From Kribbella pratensis (GTDB taxonomy: Bacteria > Actinomycetota > Actinomycetes > Propionibacteriales > Kribbellaceae): a stretch of DNA of 64,000 nucleotides. The DNA lies in the NCBI RefSeq assembly GCF_004366075.1, contig NZ_SODU01000001.1, forward strand, positions 2,935,134 through 2,999,133, read 5' to 3'. How positions within the stretch are numbered: position 1 is the first letter of the stretch; every line of letters starts with the position of its first letter. This document shows, one piece after another, positions 50,887-58,837 of the stretch. The notes beneath the pieces were generated by a model. The model did not search any database, was not told the origin of the DNA, and saw only the letters and a list, made by a program, of their open reading frames with translations. The translations under genes were made by a program, and so were the position numbers.

Positions 50887-51642
50887 TCAGGCCTTCTCGA
50901 ACCAGCCCGGGTTCTTGCGGTGGTGGACCGTCGGCAGCTGGCGGGGGCTGGTCGGTGCGGCCCACTTGGCGGCGTTGGCGATGATCTGCTGGACCTCGGG
51001 CTGGTGGTACGTCGGGTACTCCTGGTCGCCGGGGCGGAAGTAGAAGACCCGGCCCTGGCCGCGGCGGTAGCAGCAGCCGGAGCGGAACACCTCGCCGCCG
51101 GAGAACGAGCTGACGAACACCAGCTCGTCGGGCTGCGGGATGTCGAACAGCTCGCCGTACATCTCCTCGCGCTCGATCACCAGCGGGTGCGGGATGCCCT
51201 GCGCGATCGGGTGACCGGCGGCGACCGTCCAGATCAGCTCGCGGTCGTTCTCGGCGCGCCAGTCGAGCGAGCACGTCGTACCCATCAGTTTGATGAAGAT
51301 CTTGCTGAAGTGCGCGGAGTGCAGCGCGATCAGGCCCATCCCGGACAGCACGTGCTGCTGCACCCGGTCGACGATCGCGTCGTCGACATCACCGTGCGCG
51401 GCGTGCCCCCACCAGGTGAGTACGTCGGTGTCGGCGAGCACTTCCTCGGTCAGACCGTGCTCGTCCTGCTGCAGCCACGCCGTACGGACGACGACGTCCT
51501 GGCCGAGCTTGTCCCGCAGCGCCGCCGCGATCGTCTCGTGCATGGTGTCCGGATAGACCTTGCGGACGGACTCGTCGCGGCCTTCGTGGACGTTCTCGCC
51601 CCAGACGGTGACGCGAATGGCTCCCTGATTTTGCTCAGTCAT
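50887..51642 (-). CDS. ThuA-like trehalose-utilisation domain protein
   Basis: 251-aa protein of the ThuA family, class I amidotransferase-like fold. Visible motifs include WWGHAAHG, ALHSAHFSK and a closing YPTYH. ThuA in rhizobia works on trehalose/maltitol catabolism by an unknown reaction, often with Gfo/Idh/MocA dehydrogenases (ThuB). Here the Gfo/Idh/MocA gene overlaps it by 8 bases (ATG 51642). Sugar or polyol oxidation is likely. Confidence 0.88.
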   Translation of the reverse strand: MTEQNQGAIRVTVWGENVHEGRDESVRKVYPDTMHETIAAALRDKLGQDVVVRTAWLQQDEHGLTEEVLADTDVLTWWGHAAHGDVDDAIVDRVQQHVLSGMGLIALHSAHFSKIFIKLMGTTCSLDWRAENDRELIWTVAAGHPIAQGIPHPLVIEREEMYGELFDIPQPDELVFVSSFSGGEVFRSGCCYRRGQGRVFYFRPGDQEYPTYHQPEVQQIIANAAKWAAPTSPRQLPTVHHRKNPGWFEKA

Positions 51643-52717
51643 TGAGCACAACCTCTCGTCCCGCCTTCGCCGAGGCGTAGCAGGCGTCGATGATCTCGGT
51701 CCGCAGCAGCGCCTCGGACCCGTTCTGGCCTTCCCACTCACCGCTCTTGACGATCCGGACGAACTCCCGGACCACGGCGCGGTGACCGAGCCCGGCGCCG
51801 GTCGCCGGCTTCACCTCGGCCGGTACGCCGCCGACGTCGGTGAAGATCCGCAGCGTGTCCTCGTTGGTGTAGTTCTGCACCTCGATCTTGGCGCCGCCGT
51901 CGGTGCCGAACAGCTCGATCCCGAAGTTGTCGCCCGGCGCCCGGAACGTCGCCCAGCTGGTCTCCAGCTGCAGCGCGCCGCCGCCCTTCAGCCGCAGGTA
52001 CGCCGTGGCGAGGTCCTCCACCTCGAACGCCGATCCGAGCGTGTTCGCGTTCGGGTCCCGGCTGCCCTTGCCGCGCGGGCCGAGTTCGGCGAACGTGTCG
52101 GCCGACACCGTGCTCACCTGCGGCTCGCCCATCAGGTGCAGCGCCATGTCGAGGATGTGGACGCCGAGGTCGATCAGCGGCCCGCCGCCGGACAGCTCCC
52201 GGTTGGTGAACCAGCCGCCCATCCCGGGGATGCCGTTGCGGCGCATCCAGTGCGCCTTGGCGTAGTAGATGCGGCCGAGCTGGCCCTCGTCGATCTGATG
52301 CTTGAGCGCCGCGACGTCACCGCGCTCGCGGTGGTTGAACACGACCTTCAGCACCCGGCCGGCCTGCTTCGAGGCCTCGACCATCGCGGTGCCCTCGGCC
52401 AAGGTCCTGGCCAGCGGCTTCTCGGACAGGACGTGCAGCCCCTTCTGCAGGGCCGCGAGCGCGATCGGGGCGTGCAGCTGCGTCGGCGTACCGATGCTGA
52501 CCGCCTCCAGCCCCGGGGTCTCGAGCAGGTCCTCCCACCTCTCGTACAGATGCGGTACGCCGTGCTTCTCGCCCAGGCTGGTCAGGATGTCCTTCTCCAG
52601 GCCCGCCAGGCCGATCACCTCGACGTCCGGAAGCTCGGAGAACGCCTCCAGCGCCGTCCGCCCGGCAAAGCCCAGTCCTACGACACCGACCCGCAGTTTT
52701 TGATCGTTCACAGACAC
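51635..52717 (-). CDS. Gfo/Idh/MocA-family oxidoreductase
   Basis: 360-aa NAD(P)-dependent dehydrogenase: Rossmann motif GLGFAG (14-19), EKP motif (99-101) with the catalytic Lys100, and a C-terminal sheet domain with the conserved HILDMALHLMG. GTG 52717 has GGGAGAGG upstream. Pairs with ThuA. Substrate unknown; a sugar, inositol or polyol is typical for the family. Confidence 0.92.
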   Translation of the reverse strand: MSVNDQKLRVGVVGLGFAGRTALEAFSELPDVEVIGLAGLEKDILTSLGEKHGVPHLYERWEDLLETPGLEAVSIGTPTQLHAPIALAALQKGLHVLSEKPLARTLAEGTAMVEASKQAGRVLKVVFNHRERGDVAALKHQIDEGQLGRIYYAKAHWMRRNGIPGMGGWFTNRELSGGGPLIDLGVHILDMALHLMGEPQVSTVSADTFAELGPRGKGSRDPNANTLGSAFEVEDLATAYLRLKGGGALQLETSWATFRAPGDNFGIELFGTDGGAKIEVQNYTNEDTLRIFTDVGGVPAEVKPATGAGLGHRAVVREFVRIVKSGEWEGQNGSEALLRTEIIDACYASAKAGREVVLND

Positions 52718-52801
52718 GATCCTCTCCCGATGACAACGAAGGTCACAAACCTCGATCCACAGTACGGAACAGGTTCGAACACCGCTGGGAGGGGTGGCGT
52801 G

Positions 52802-53248
52802 TCAGTCGTCGTCTGTGTCGAAGTCGGGGTCGATCTGTTCGGGGGACAGCGCCAGGACGTCGGCGAGCTCCAGGACGAGGGCGGAGCGGACCAGCCAGGA
52901 CAGTCCGGCGCCGGAGCGTTCGGCGCGGAGCTCGATCGGGCGCCGGAAGACCACGATCCGGTACGGCTCGTGCGACGTACCGCCGGTGGCGTGCGTGAGC
53001 GGGATCTCGGTGGCGTCCAGGTCCAGGTTCGGCACGTCCTCGATGGCGAACTCGACCCGCGCGACCACCTGCGGCAGCCGCTTCTCCAGCCGCGTCACCT
53101 CGATCGCGACCACCTCGTCGAACTGCGCGGCGGCGGACCGCTGCAGCGGCAGACCACGCGGCGCGAACGTGCTCGGCCGGCTGATCGGGCCGAGCATGCC
53201 GCGCCCGTGGCGGTCGATGTGCCTGCGATGACGGCGAGCCTCGGTCAC
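52802..53248 (-). CDS. Metallopeptidase-family protein lacking HExxH (Rv3259-position homologue)
   Basis: 148-aa protein matching the zincin-like actinobacterial family beside DUF3499 and whiB. The family usually carries an HExxH zinc motif near the C-terminal helix. Here the corresponding helix reads VLELADVLAL, with no histidine, so metal catalysis is unlikely or the family assignment is only structural. GTG 53248 is predicted to be leaderless. Divergent from the DUF3499 gene, 31 bases apart. Confidence 0.75.
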   Translation of the reverse strand: MTEARRHRRHIDRHGRGMLGPISRPSTFAPRGLPLQRSAAAQFDEVVAIEVTRLEKRLPQVVARVEFAIEDVPNLDLDATEIPLTHATGGTSHEPYRIVVFRRPIELRAERSGAGLSWLVRSALVLELADVLALSPEQIDPDFDTDDD

Positions 53249-53279
53249 GCGCTCAGCCTAGTGGGCGTAATGTCTGGTC
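53249..53279. promoter_or_regulatory. Back-to-back leaderless promoters
   Basis: Plus strand: -10 TAATGT (53268-53273) lies six bases before the GTG of the DUF3499 gene. Minus strand: -10 TAGGCT (53255-53260 on the plus strand as AGCCTA) lies six bases before GTG 53248. Both imply transcripts that start at the start codon, and the two -10 boxes are seven bases apart. Confidence 0.6.
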
Positions 53280-53663
53280 GTGAGCATCGCCAGGATCTGT
53301 TCGCGCGCCGGATGTCAGAAGCCTGCCGTATCGACGCTCACCTACGTCTACGCGGACTCGACCTGTGTCCTCGGTCCACTCGCGACGTACGCCGAGCCGC
53401 ACTGCTACGACCTGTGCGCCGACCACGCCGACCGCCTCACCGCTCCGAACGGCTGGGAAGTCATCCGGCTCGCCCCGGACCCCGCAGCCGCCGGCCCGTC
53501 CTCCGACGACCTGGAGGCCCTGGCGAACGCGGTCCGCGAGGCAGCACGTCCGCTCCCCCGCCGGGAGCCTGGTGCCGGTACGCCGGGCGCCCCGGTCGAG
53601 GTAGCCCGCCGCGGCCACCTCCGCATGCTGCAAGACCCCGGCGCCAACACCAACGAGGGCTGA
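53280..53663 (+). CDS. DUF3499 domain-containing protein
   Basis: 127-aa protein with N-terminal cysteines (CSRAGC, STC, CYDLC) that could bind zinc, followed by a helical C-terminal part (DDLEALANAVREAARP). Found only in actinobacteria next to manB and whiB; function unknown. Leaderless GTG start predicted. Ends one base before the convergent DUF5719 gene stop. Confidence 0.88.
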   Translation: MSIARICSRAGCQKPAVSTLTYVYADSTCVLGPLATYAEPHCYDLCADHADRLTAPNGWEVIRLAPDPAAAGPSSDDLEALANAVREAARPLPRREPGAGTPGAPVEVARRGHLRMLQDPGANTNEG

Positions 53664-53664
53664 G

Positions 53665-55146
53665 CTACCTGAGAGCGGCGCTGACGTCCGGCTGGGCGCC
53701 CAGCTGAGCGCGGAACACCAGCGACGTCGTCAACGGCCAAGCGGCCACCTGCGGTACGTCGTCCTCGGCCGGCTTCGCCGCCGGCATCAACGTGACGCCC
53801 GCGACCACAGTCCCCCGCGTCTGCTGCACCATCAGGTACGTCGGCCGCGGCTGCGCCGGGAACGAGATCTGTGTCGTCGCGCCACCGACGACGTCCAGCG
53901 CCCGCGTGGTCAGCACCCGGTCCGCCGCGTCCCGGAGCTCGAACTTCACGCTGCCGGTCTTTCCCGGCGCGGTCACCTGCAGCATCGCCGGCTGCTTGTG
54001 CGCCGGAATGACCAGGTACGCCGGTCCGGTCAGCGCCTCCGCCGAACCCAGCGACGAGAACTCGGTCCGGCTCGCGTCCGTGGACCGCACCGACGCGGTC
54101 ACCGGCTGGTCCGAGGTCACGGTGATCGCGCTCGCGTCACCGTGCAGCACCGAGTCGAGCATGAACGTCTTCACAGAGCCGGCCGCGATCTGCACGGTCT
54201 CCAGCCCGGCCGGCTTGAACGGCCCGTTCGGCCCGTTCACCGTCAGGCTCGCGGTCGCCTGCAGGTCGGTGGGGTTCGCGACCGACAGGATCCGCAGACC
54301 GGCACCGGGTGCCACCGCGGGCACGAACACCTTGGTCGCAGGGGGCGCTGAGGTGTTCAGCCAGTCCACGCCGCCCGGCTGACTGCCGTTCGTCGCATTG
54401 GACCGGACGGCGGCCGCTACCCGGCCACCTGTCGACTCCACGTGCAGGGCGATGTCACGCAGGTTCGGAGCAACCTGCTTGAGGAACAGCTCGGCCGTGC
54501 CGAGTGCCGGGACCACGATGCCCCGGGCCGCCGGCAGGTCCTGCGCACCGGTCCGCGCGTACACGCTGACGTTCACTTCCGCGTTGATGCTGTCCAGGTT
54601 GGTCAGCACCAGCACGTCACGCCGGTCGCTCGCACCGGAGGCTCCGACGAACCAGAAGTCCGAACCGGGCACCTGACACGGCACGCTGGCCATGCCGCGG
54701 TTCACGCCGTCCTGCGCAGTCGTCGTACTCGTGCCGACCGTCCCCGCGGCCAGCGGTCCTGTGCCCTTGATGGACAGCGGCTCCGGCTTCACGACCGACG
54801 CACTCGAACCGATCGTTCCGCGCTTCAGCAGCGAGCCGACCGGGTCCGACGTGGCGGGCAGCGGAGCGATCGTCAACGGTTCGGCGGCCCCTGGCGCGGT
54901 CGGCGTACCTTCGGGCAGCGTCGGTGCCACTCCGTTCACCACGCTGGTCATCTTGCCGCCGGGAGACAGCGCCGGGCAGGACAGCGCCGTACGGTTCACC
55001 ACTGTGCGCGCCGGCTCGGTGACGGCGGCCTGCGCGCGGGTGTCGGCCTTCTCGGGGTGGATGACCACTCCGATCCCTGCCAGCGCGGCCATGGCAACGA
55101 CGACGGCTCCGATCCGGAGACGCGGGTCGGACAGCAACCGGGTCAC
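53665..55146 (-). CDS. DUF5719 secreted/membrane protein
   Basis: 493-aa protein with one N-terminal membrane segment (about 11-28, LRIGAVVVAMAALAGIGVVI) and a long beta-rich extracellular part that includes repeats like VFVPAVAPGAGL and TEVNVSVY. Function unknown. It begins with GTG 55146 (GAGGAGG upstream) inside a GTGA overlap with the glycosyltransferase stop, so it is probably a partner in the same envelope process. Confidence 0.85.
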   Translation of the reverse strand: MTRLLSDPRLRIGAVVVAMAALAGIGVVIHPEKADTRAQAAVTEPARTVVNRTALSCPALSPGGKMTSVVNGVAPTLPEGTPTAPGAAEPLTIAPLPATSDPVGSLLKRGTIGSSASVVKPEPLSIKGTGPLAAGTVGTSTTTAQDGVNRGMASVPCQVPGSDFWFVGASGASDRRDVLVLTNLDSINAEVNVSVYARTGAQDLPAARGIVVPALGTAELFLKQVAPNLRDIALHVESTGGRVAAAVRSNATNGSQPGGVDWLNTSAPPATKVFVPAVAPGAGLRILSVANPTDLQATASLTVNGPNGPFKPAGLETVQIAAGSVKTFMLDSVLHGDASAITVTSDQPVTASVRSTDASRTEFSSLGSAEALTGPAYLVIPAHKQPAMLQVTAPGKTGSVKFELRDAADRVLTTRALDVVGGATTQISFPAQPRPTYLMVQQTRGTVVAGVTLMPAAKPAEDDVPQVAAWPLTTSLVFRAQLGAQPDVSAALR

Positions 55147-58070
55147 CGGTCCCTCCTCGCGTGGGTGCCCTGCGGTACGGCGACGGTGCGGCGCACCGTC
55201 GGCAGACAGAAGATCAGTGCGAGGATCCAGCCGATCAGACCGAGGATGCGCCAAACCGTGTGGGTCTGGTCGACCAGCGGCGTCTCGCCCTTGATCTTCG
55301 ACCGGTCGACCAGCCACGAGGCGTCGCCGTCGTTCGCACTGGCCCTGGTGAGGCCCGGCAGCGAGTCGAGCGTCGACTGCAGCGTCGGGTCTACCGGACC
55401 CGGCAGGTACACGTAGTCGATCGCGAGACCGGCCAACTGCCGGCCTTCCTCACCACTACCGCCGCCACCGAGCGTCGCCAGGACATCCGTGAGCGGTTTG
55501 GTCTGTGCCGCGGTCGGCGCCGCCTCGAGCGCTCCCATCCGCGGTCCGCCGTTCTTGACCAGCGAGAACCGCATCTGGCCTTCGGGCGCCTTCCGCACCA
55601 CCAGGATCGACTGGTTGTCCGGTGGATCCTGCGAAGCGACCAGGTACGCCGGCAGGTCCTGAGCGGGACCACGCCACAACGGACCGTCTGCCCCACGCAC
55701 GAGCCAGAAGCCGGCCGTCACCACGGTCGTCAGCAACACGATCCCGAGCACACCCTGGACGATGATCTCGGTGGACTTGCCGACCGAGTCCCAGGCAACC
55801 GCCACGGTGATGATCCAGCCTGCAGTCATCAGGAACATCAATGGCCCGCTGCCACCGCCGAGCCGGCTGGCAACCAGTGTCGCGGCCAGACCGGCCAGCG
55901 CGGCGAACCAACCGACCAACTCGTATCGCTGCCGCGACTGACGCAACAGACTGACCAGAGCCACCAGAATCAGCGGTACGGCGAACCACCAGGGCGCCGG
56001 CGCACCGACCGGCGTACCTGTCAGCAGATGCGGCAGGCTGTCGCCCGGACCGATCGCGGCGGTCGGCGGACCGCCCGCCTCCTGCCCCAGCTTCGAGGGG
56101 TGCCGCACCAGGTCCAGCGTCCACGGCAGCACGAGCAGCAGGCCAAGCACAACCGAGAAGACCAACTGGCGCCCCTGCCGCCGCCAGCCCAGCCCCAGCA
56201 CCGCGCCGAAGACCAGGATGACGCTGACCAGCAGAGCCAGAGCCGGCGTGAACGCGAACAGCACCGCCAGACAGATCCCCGCGAACCACGCGGCCCGCCA
56301 ACTGCCCTGAACAACCACGCGCCGCCGTCGGGCAACGGTGTGGACAGCGGCACCGAGCAGTGGCAGCACGATCGCCGCCACACACGTCCCGATCCGCCCC
56401 TGCGTGATCGCACCGTTCGTGAAAACAGCCAGCCCGTACGCCGATGCACCCCAGGCCCGCGCGACACGGTCGACGACGAACGCCCGCAGCAACGCCCACG
56501 CAGCCAGACCGGCCAGTGGTACCGCGCCGAGCAGCAGAACGTTCACCGCACCGGTGGGACCGAACATGACCGTCGAGAACGCCCAGAACTGCGCCAACCA
56601 TGCAGGTGGCGTTACGCCTGGCGGAGCCGACGCAGCTGCGTGCCACAACGCCGCAAGGTTCTCCTGCGCGGGCAGCAACAGGTTGGACCGGAGTACGCCG
56701 CCGCCGATCAGATCGCGCGCCGCGATCAGCGCACCGATCGCCAGCACGACCCATGCGATCAGGAACGGCCGCCGAATCAGCTGACGCCGCCACCTCGGCT
56801 GGTCGACCGCTACGCGCGCAGTGGACTTGGCACGTCGGGCGGTGGTGACGACTTGCTCTTCCGGCTCGTCCGCCCAGGCTTCGCGGATGCGCTCGGAGAT
56901 CGTGCTGGTCGTCTCCTCCAGGTTGTGCCGCAGTGCGTGCACGGACCGGGAGAACAGTCCCTTGATGTCGTCGTACGGGACCTGGTCGAGACTTCGGCGG
57001 TTCTTGCGTGCTTGCGTCCAGCCGCCGGCCAGCAGGGTGCCGAGCAACGCGGTCCACTCGTCGACGGCGCCCGACGGTGTCTTGCCGAGCAGGAACCAGA
57101 TCGACCGCATCACGGTGCCGAGGAGGAACCGCAGGATCAGCAGCGGAAGCAGTTTGCCGGGAGCGTTCGCGAGAACGGTGTAGTACGCATGGGCGCGGTC
57201 GAGCTGGTACGCGTGCCGTCGGGTGCCGGCCAGTGCTCGCTCGCCGGTCGCCGCGGCCTGCGCGTGGTAGACGACCGCGTCGGGCGCGACCCCGACCTGG
57301 TAGCCGGCGCGGCTGGCGCGCCAGCCGAAGTCGATGTCGTCGCGGAACATCGGCAGCCGCGGGTCGAAACCGTGCAGGGCCTCCCAGACGTCGCGGCGTA
57401 CCAGCATGCCGGCCGAGCTGACCGCGAGCACGTTCCGCGGCTGGTCGTGCTGGCCCTGGTCCAGCTCGCCGTTCTCGATGCCGGTGTCGCGGCGGCCGCC
57501 GAGTGACGTGGTGACGCCGACCTCGAGCAGTTCCCGGTCCCGCGGCCAGAGCCGCAGCTTCGGGCCCCAGACACCGGTGTTCGGCGACATAGTGGCCTGG
57601 AGCAACAATTTCTCCAGGGCCTTCGGCGCCGGCGCGCAGTCGTCGTGGAGCAGCCAGAGCCACTCCACCACAGGCATGTGGCCGTCGTCGCCGTACGGGC
57701 CGACGGCACTCGGGATGGGCGCGAAACCGTGCGTCTCGAGACCGCGGGCCACCGCCATCCCGAAGCCGGTCCGCGCGGAGACGCTGACGACCGGCTCCAC
57801 GCCGGGCATCGCAGCGAGCAGTTCGGCGGTTTCGTCGGTGGATCCGGTGTCGACCGCGATCAGCCGGTCCGGGCGCGGGTTGAGCGCCCACAACGCCTCG
57901 GACAGCCGCGGCAGCCAGGCCGCGCCCTCATGCCCGACCACCACCGCGGTGACGACATGCCGGACCCGCGGACGACCCATCGGGTCGTCGATGTGATCGG
58001 TCGGGAAGTCGACGGAGTCGAAGAATTCCCAGCCGGCCGGGGCTTCTTGTTCCATGCGGAGCTGTGACAC
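55143..58070 (-). CDS. Large membrane glycosyltransferase (GT2 N-domain, C-terminal membrane region)
   Basis: 975-aa protein. Residues about 40-300 are a GT2 catalytic domain: nucleotide binding DTGSTDET, DDCAP (metal-binding), and FRDDIDFGWRA near the acceptor. The C-terminal 620 residues have about ten or more membrane segments and a final soluble loop. This resembles actinobacterial wall glycosyltransferases next to whiB2. Start is GTG 58070 or ATG 58055; the evidence does not separate them. Substrate not known, but mannose or other wall sugars are plausible. Confidence 0.88.
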   Translation of the reverse strand: MSQLRMEQEAPAGWEFFDSVDFPTDHIDDPMGRPRVRHVVTAVVVGHEGAAWLPRLSEALWALNPRPDRLIAVDTGSTDETAELLAAMPGVEPVVSVSARTGFGMAVARGLETHGFAPIPSAVGPYGDDGHMPVVEWLWLLHDDCAPAPKALEKLLLQATMSPNTGVWGPKLRLWPRDRELLEVGVTTSLGGRRDTGIENGELDQGQHDQPRNVLAVSSAGMLVRRDVWEALHGFDPRLPMFRDDIDFGWRASRAGYQVGVAPDAVVYHAQAAATGERALAGTRRHAYQLDRAHAYYTVLANAPGKLLPLLILRFLLGTVMRSIWFLLGKTPSGAVDEWTALLGTLLAGGWTQARKNRRSLDQVPYDDIKGLFSRSVHALRHNLEETTSTISERIREAWADEPEEQVVTTARRAKSTARVAVDQPRWRRQLIRRPFLIAWVVLAIGALIAARDLIGGGVLRSNLLLPAQENLAALWHAAASAPPGVTPPAWLAQFWAFSTVMFGPTGAVNVLLLGAVPLAGLAAWALLRAFVVDRVARAWGASAYGLAVFTNGAITQGRIGTCVAAIVLPLLGAAVHTVARRRRVVVQGSWRAAWFAGICLAVLFAFTPALALLVSVILVFGAVLGLGWRRQGRQLVFSVVLGLLLVLPWTLDLVRHPSKLGQEAGGPPTAAIGPGDSLPHLLTGTPVGAPAPWWFAVPLILVALVSLLRQSRQRYELVGWFAALAGLAATLVASRLGGGSGPLMFLMTAGWIITVAVAWDSVGKSTEIIVQGVLGIVLLTTVVTAGFWLVRGADGPLWRGPAQDLPAYLVASQDPPDNQSILVVRKAPEGQMRFSLVKNGGPRMGALEAAPTAAQTKPLTDVLATLGGGGSGEEGRQLAGLAIDYVYLPGPVDPTLQSTLDSLPGLTRASANDGDASWLVDRSKIKGETPLVDQTHTVWRILGLIGWILALIFCLPTVRRTVAVPQGTHARRDR

Positions 58071-58141
58071 CTCGATGCTTGCGGACGGTCACCGTGACCG
58101 CAGTCCCGGCGAGGACTCACCATACAGCCGCCGTCGGAGTG

Positions 58142-58183
58142 TCCGAAAAGCCGCGGGCCCTGGTCCGGAAAGCCGCGGGCCCC
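58142..58183. repeat. Direct repeat, 20-base unit twice
   Basis: GTCCGAAAAGCCGCGGGCCC (58142-58161) and GTCCGGAAAGCCGCGGGCCC (58164-58183), one mismatch, 22-base period. It lies between whiB and the glycosyltransferase gene. Confidence 0.85.
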
Positions 58184-58204
58184 GGGGTGATCACCCCGGG
58201 GCCT
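58179..58204. terminator. Perfect 26-bp palindrome, probable whiB terminator
   Basis: GGCCCCGGGGTGA followed directly by TCACCCCGGGGCC: 13-base arms with no spacer, overlapping the end of the direct repeat. It lies about 40 bases downstream of the whiB stop and 109 bases upstream of the glycosyltransferase start. It could be a terminator or an operator. Confidence 0.6.
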
Positions 58205-58245
58205 CGCGGAAGTCCTACGTGAAGTTGTTCGCTGCGTCCGGGCCG

Positions 58246-58509
58246 TCAGACGGCCTTCTTCTTCAGCTTGCGGCGTTCCCGTTCCGACAGGCCGCCCCAG
58301 ATCCCGAAGCGCTCGTCGTTCTGCAGCGCGTACTCGAGGCACTCGCCCCGGACGTCGCAACCGAGGCACACCTTCTTGGCCTCGCGGGTGGAACCGCCCT
58401 TCTCCGGGAAGAAAGCCTCTGGATCGGTCTGGGCGCACAACGCCCTTTCCTGCCAGTTCGGCTCCTCCTCGATCGCCTCACCGTCGACAATCGCCATCAG
58501 CTCTGTCAC
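58246..58509 (-). CDS. WhiB-family iron-sulfur regulator (WhiB2/WhmD position)
   Basis: 87-aa regulator with four cysteines (25, 48, 51, 57), C-x22-CxxC-x5-C, binding a 4Fe-4S cluster, and the G-I-W-G-G turn followed by a basic tail (RERRKLKKK). GTG 58509 has GAGGAGG seven bases upstream. Position between the glycosyltransferase and cofD matches WhiB2, which controls septation in mycobacteria and streptomycetes (WhiB). Likely essential in cell division and sporulation-like development. Confidence 0.92.
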   Translation of the reverse strand: MTELMAIVDGEAIEEEPNWQERALCAQTDPEAFFPEKGGSTREAKKVCLGCDVRGECLEYALQNDERFGIWGGLSERERRKLKKKAV

Positions 58510-58638
58510 GGTACGACCTCCTCGACCCTGTTCGTTCCCCTGTACATGTGGGTTTGCGGTCCACATGCCTGACCTCGTCCGTCCTGCGCTCTGCAACGGT
58601 CCCCGATACCGAGTGTCCTAACGAACGACACGGTTGAA

Positions 58639-58667
58639 ATTACATTCCTGCAATCCACGAAAGTCAA
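58639..58667 (-). promoter_or_regulatory. whiB promoter (SigA-like)
   Basis: On the minus strand TTGACT (58662-58667), a 17-base spacer and TGTAAT (58639-58644), a near-consensus vegetative promoter. The start would be near 58632, giving a leader of about 120 bases. Confidence 0.7.
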
Positions 58668-58713
58668 GCCGTGCTCTGCTATTGGGATCATCCGCAACAT
58701 GGCCGCAAAAGAA

Positions 58714-58741
58714 CGAGAGGCCTGTAGATACAGGCCTCTCG
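58714..58741. terminator. Hairpin terminator downstream of the Gln-rich protein gene
   Basis: CGAGAGGCCTGTA (58714-58726) and TACAGGCCTCTCG (58729-58741), perfect 13-bp stem with a 2-base loop, about 100 bases after the stop of the minus-strand gene at 58838. Confidence 0.8.
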
Positions 58742-58837
58742 CGCTGTGTACCCGGGCTCAAACCCCGTTGTTCCCGGATTTTTCCCGCAGGTTCGGTAAG
58801 GGCTTGCTGTCGCAGAACCGCCCTTGCTGTTGCCTGA

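Larger units (their letters stand above)
58510..58837. promoter_or_regulatory. 328-base gap upstream of whiB: leader, promoter and terminator
   Basis: No gene is seen. It holds, on the minus strand, an about 120-base untranslated whiB leader (58510-58632), the promoter at 58639-58667 and then the terminator of the Gln-rich gene at 58714-58741. An RNA gene is not apparent. Confidence 0.6.

Noticed and set aside
52721-52801. GTTCGAAC palindrome upstream of the Gfo/Idh/MocA gene
   Set aside because: Only eight bases, found often by chance; no second copy or promoter match supports it.
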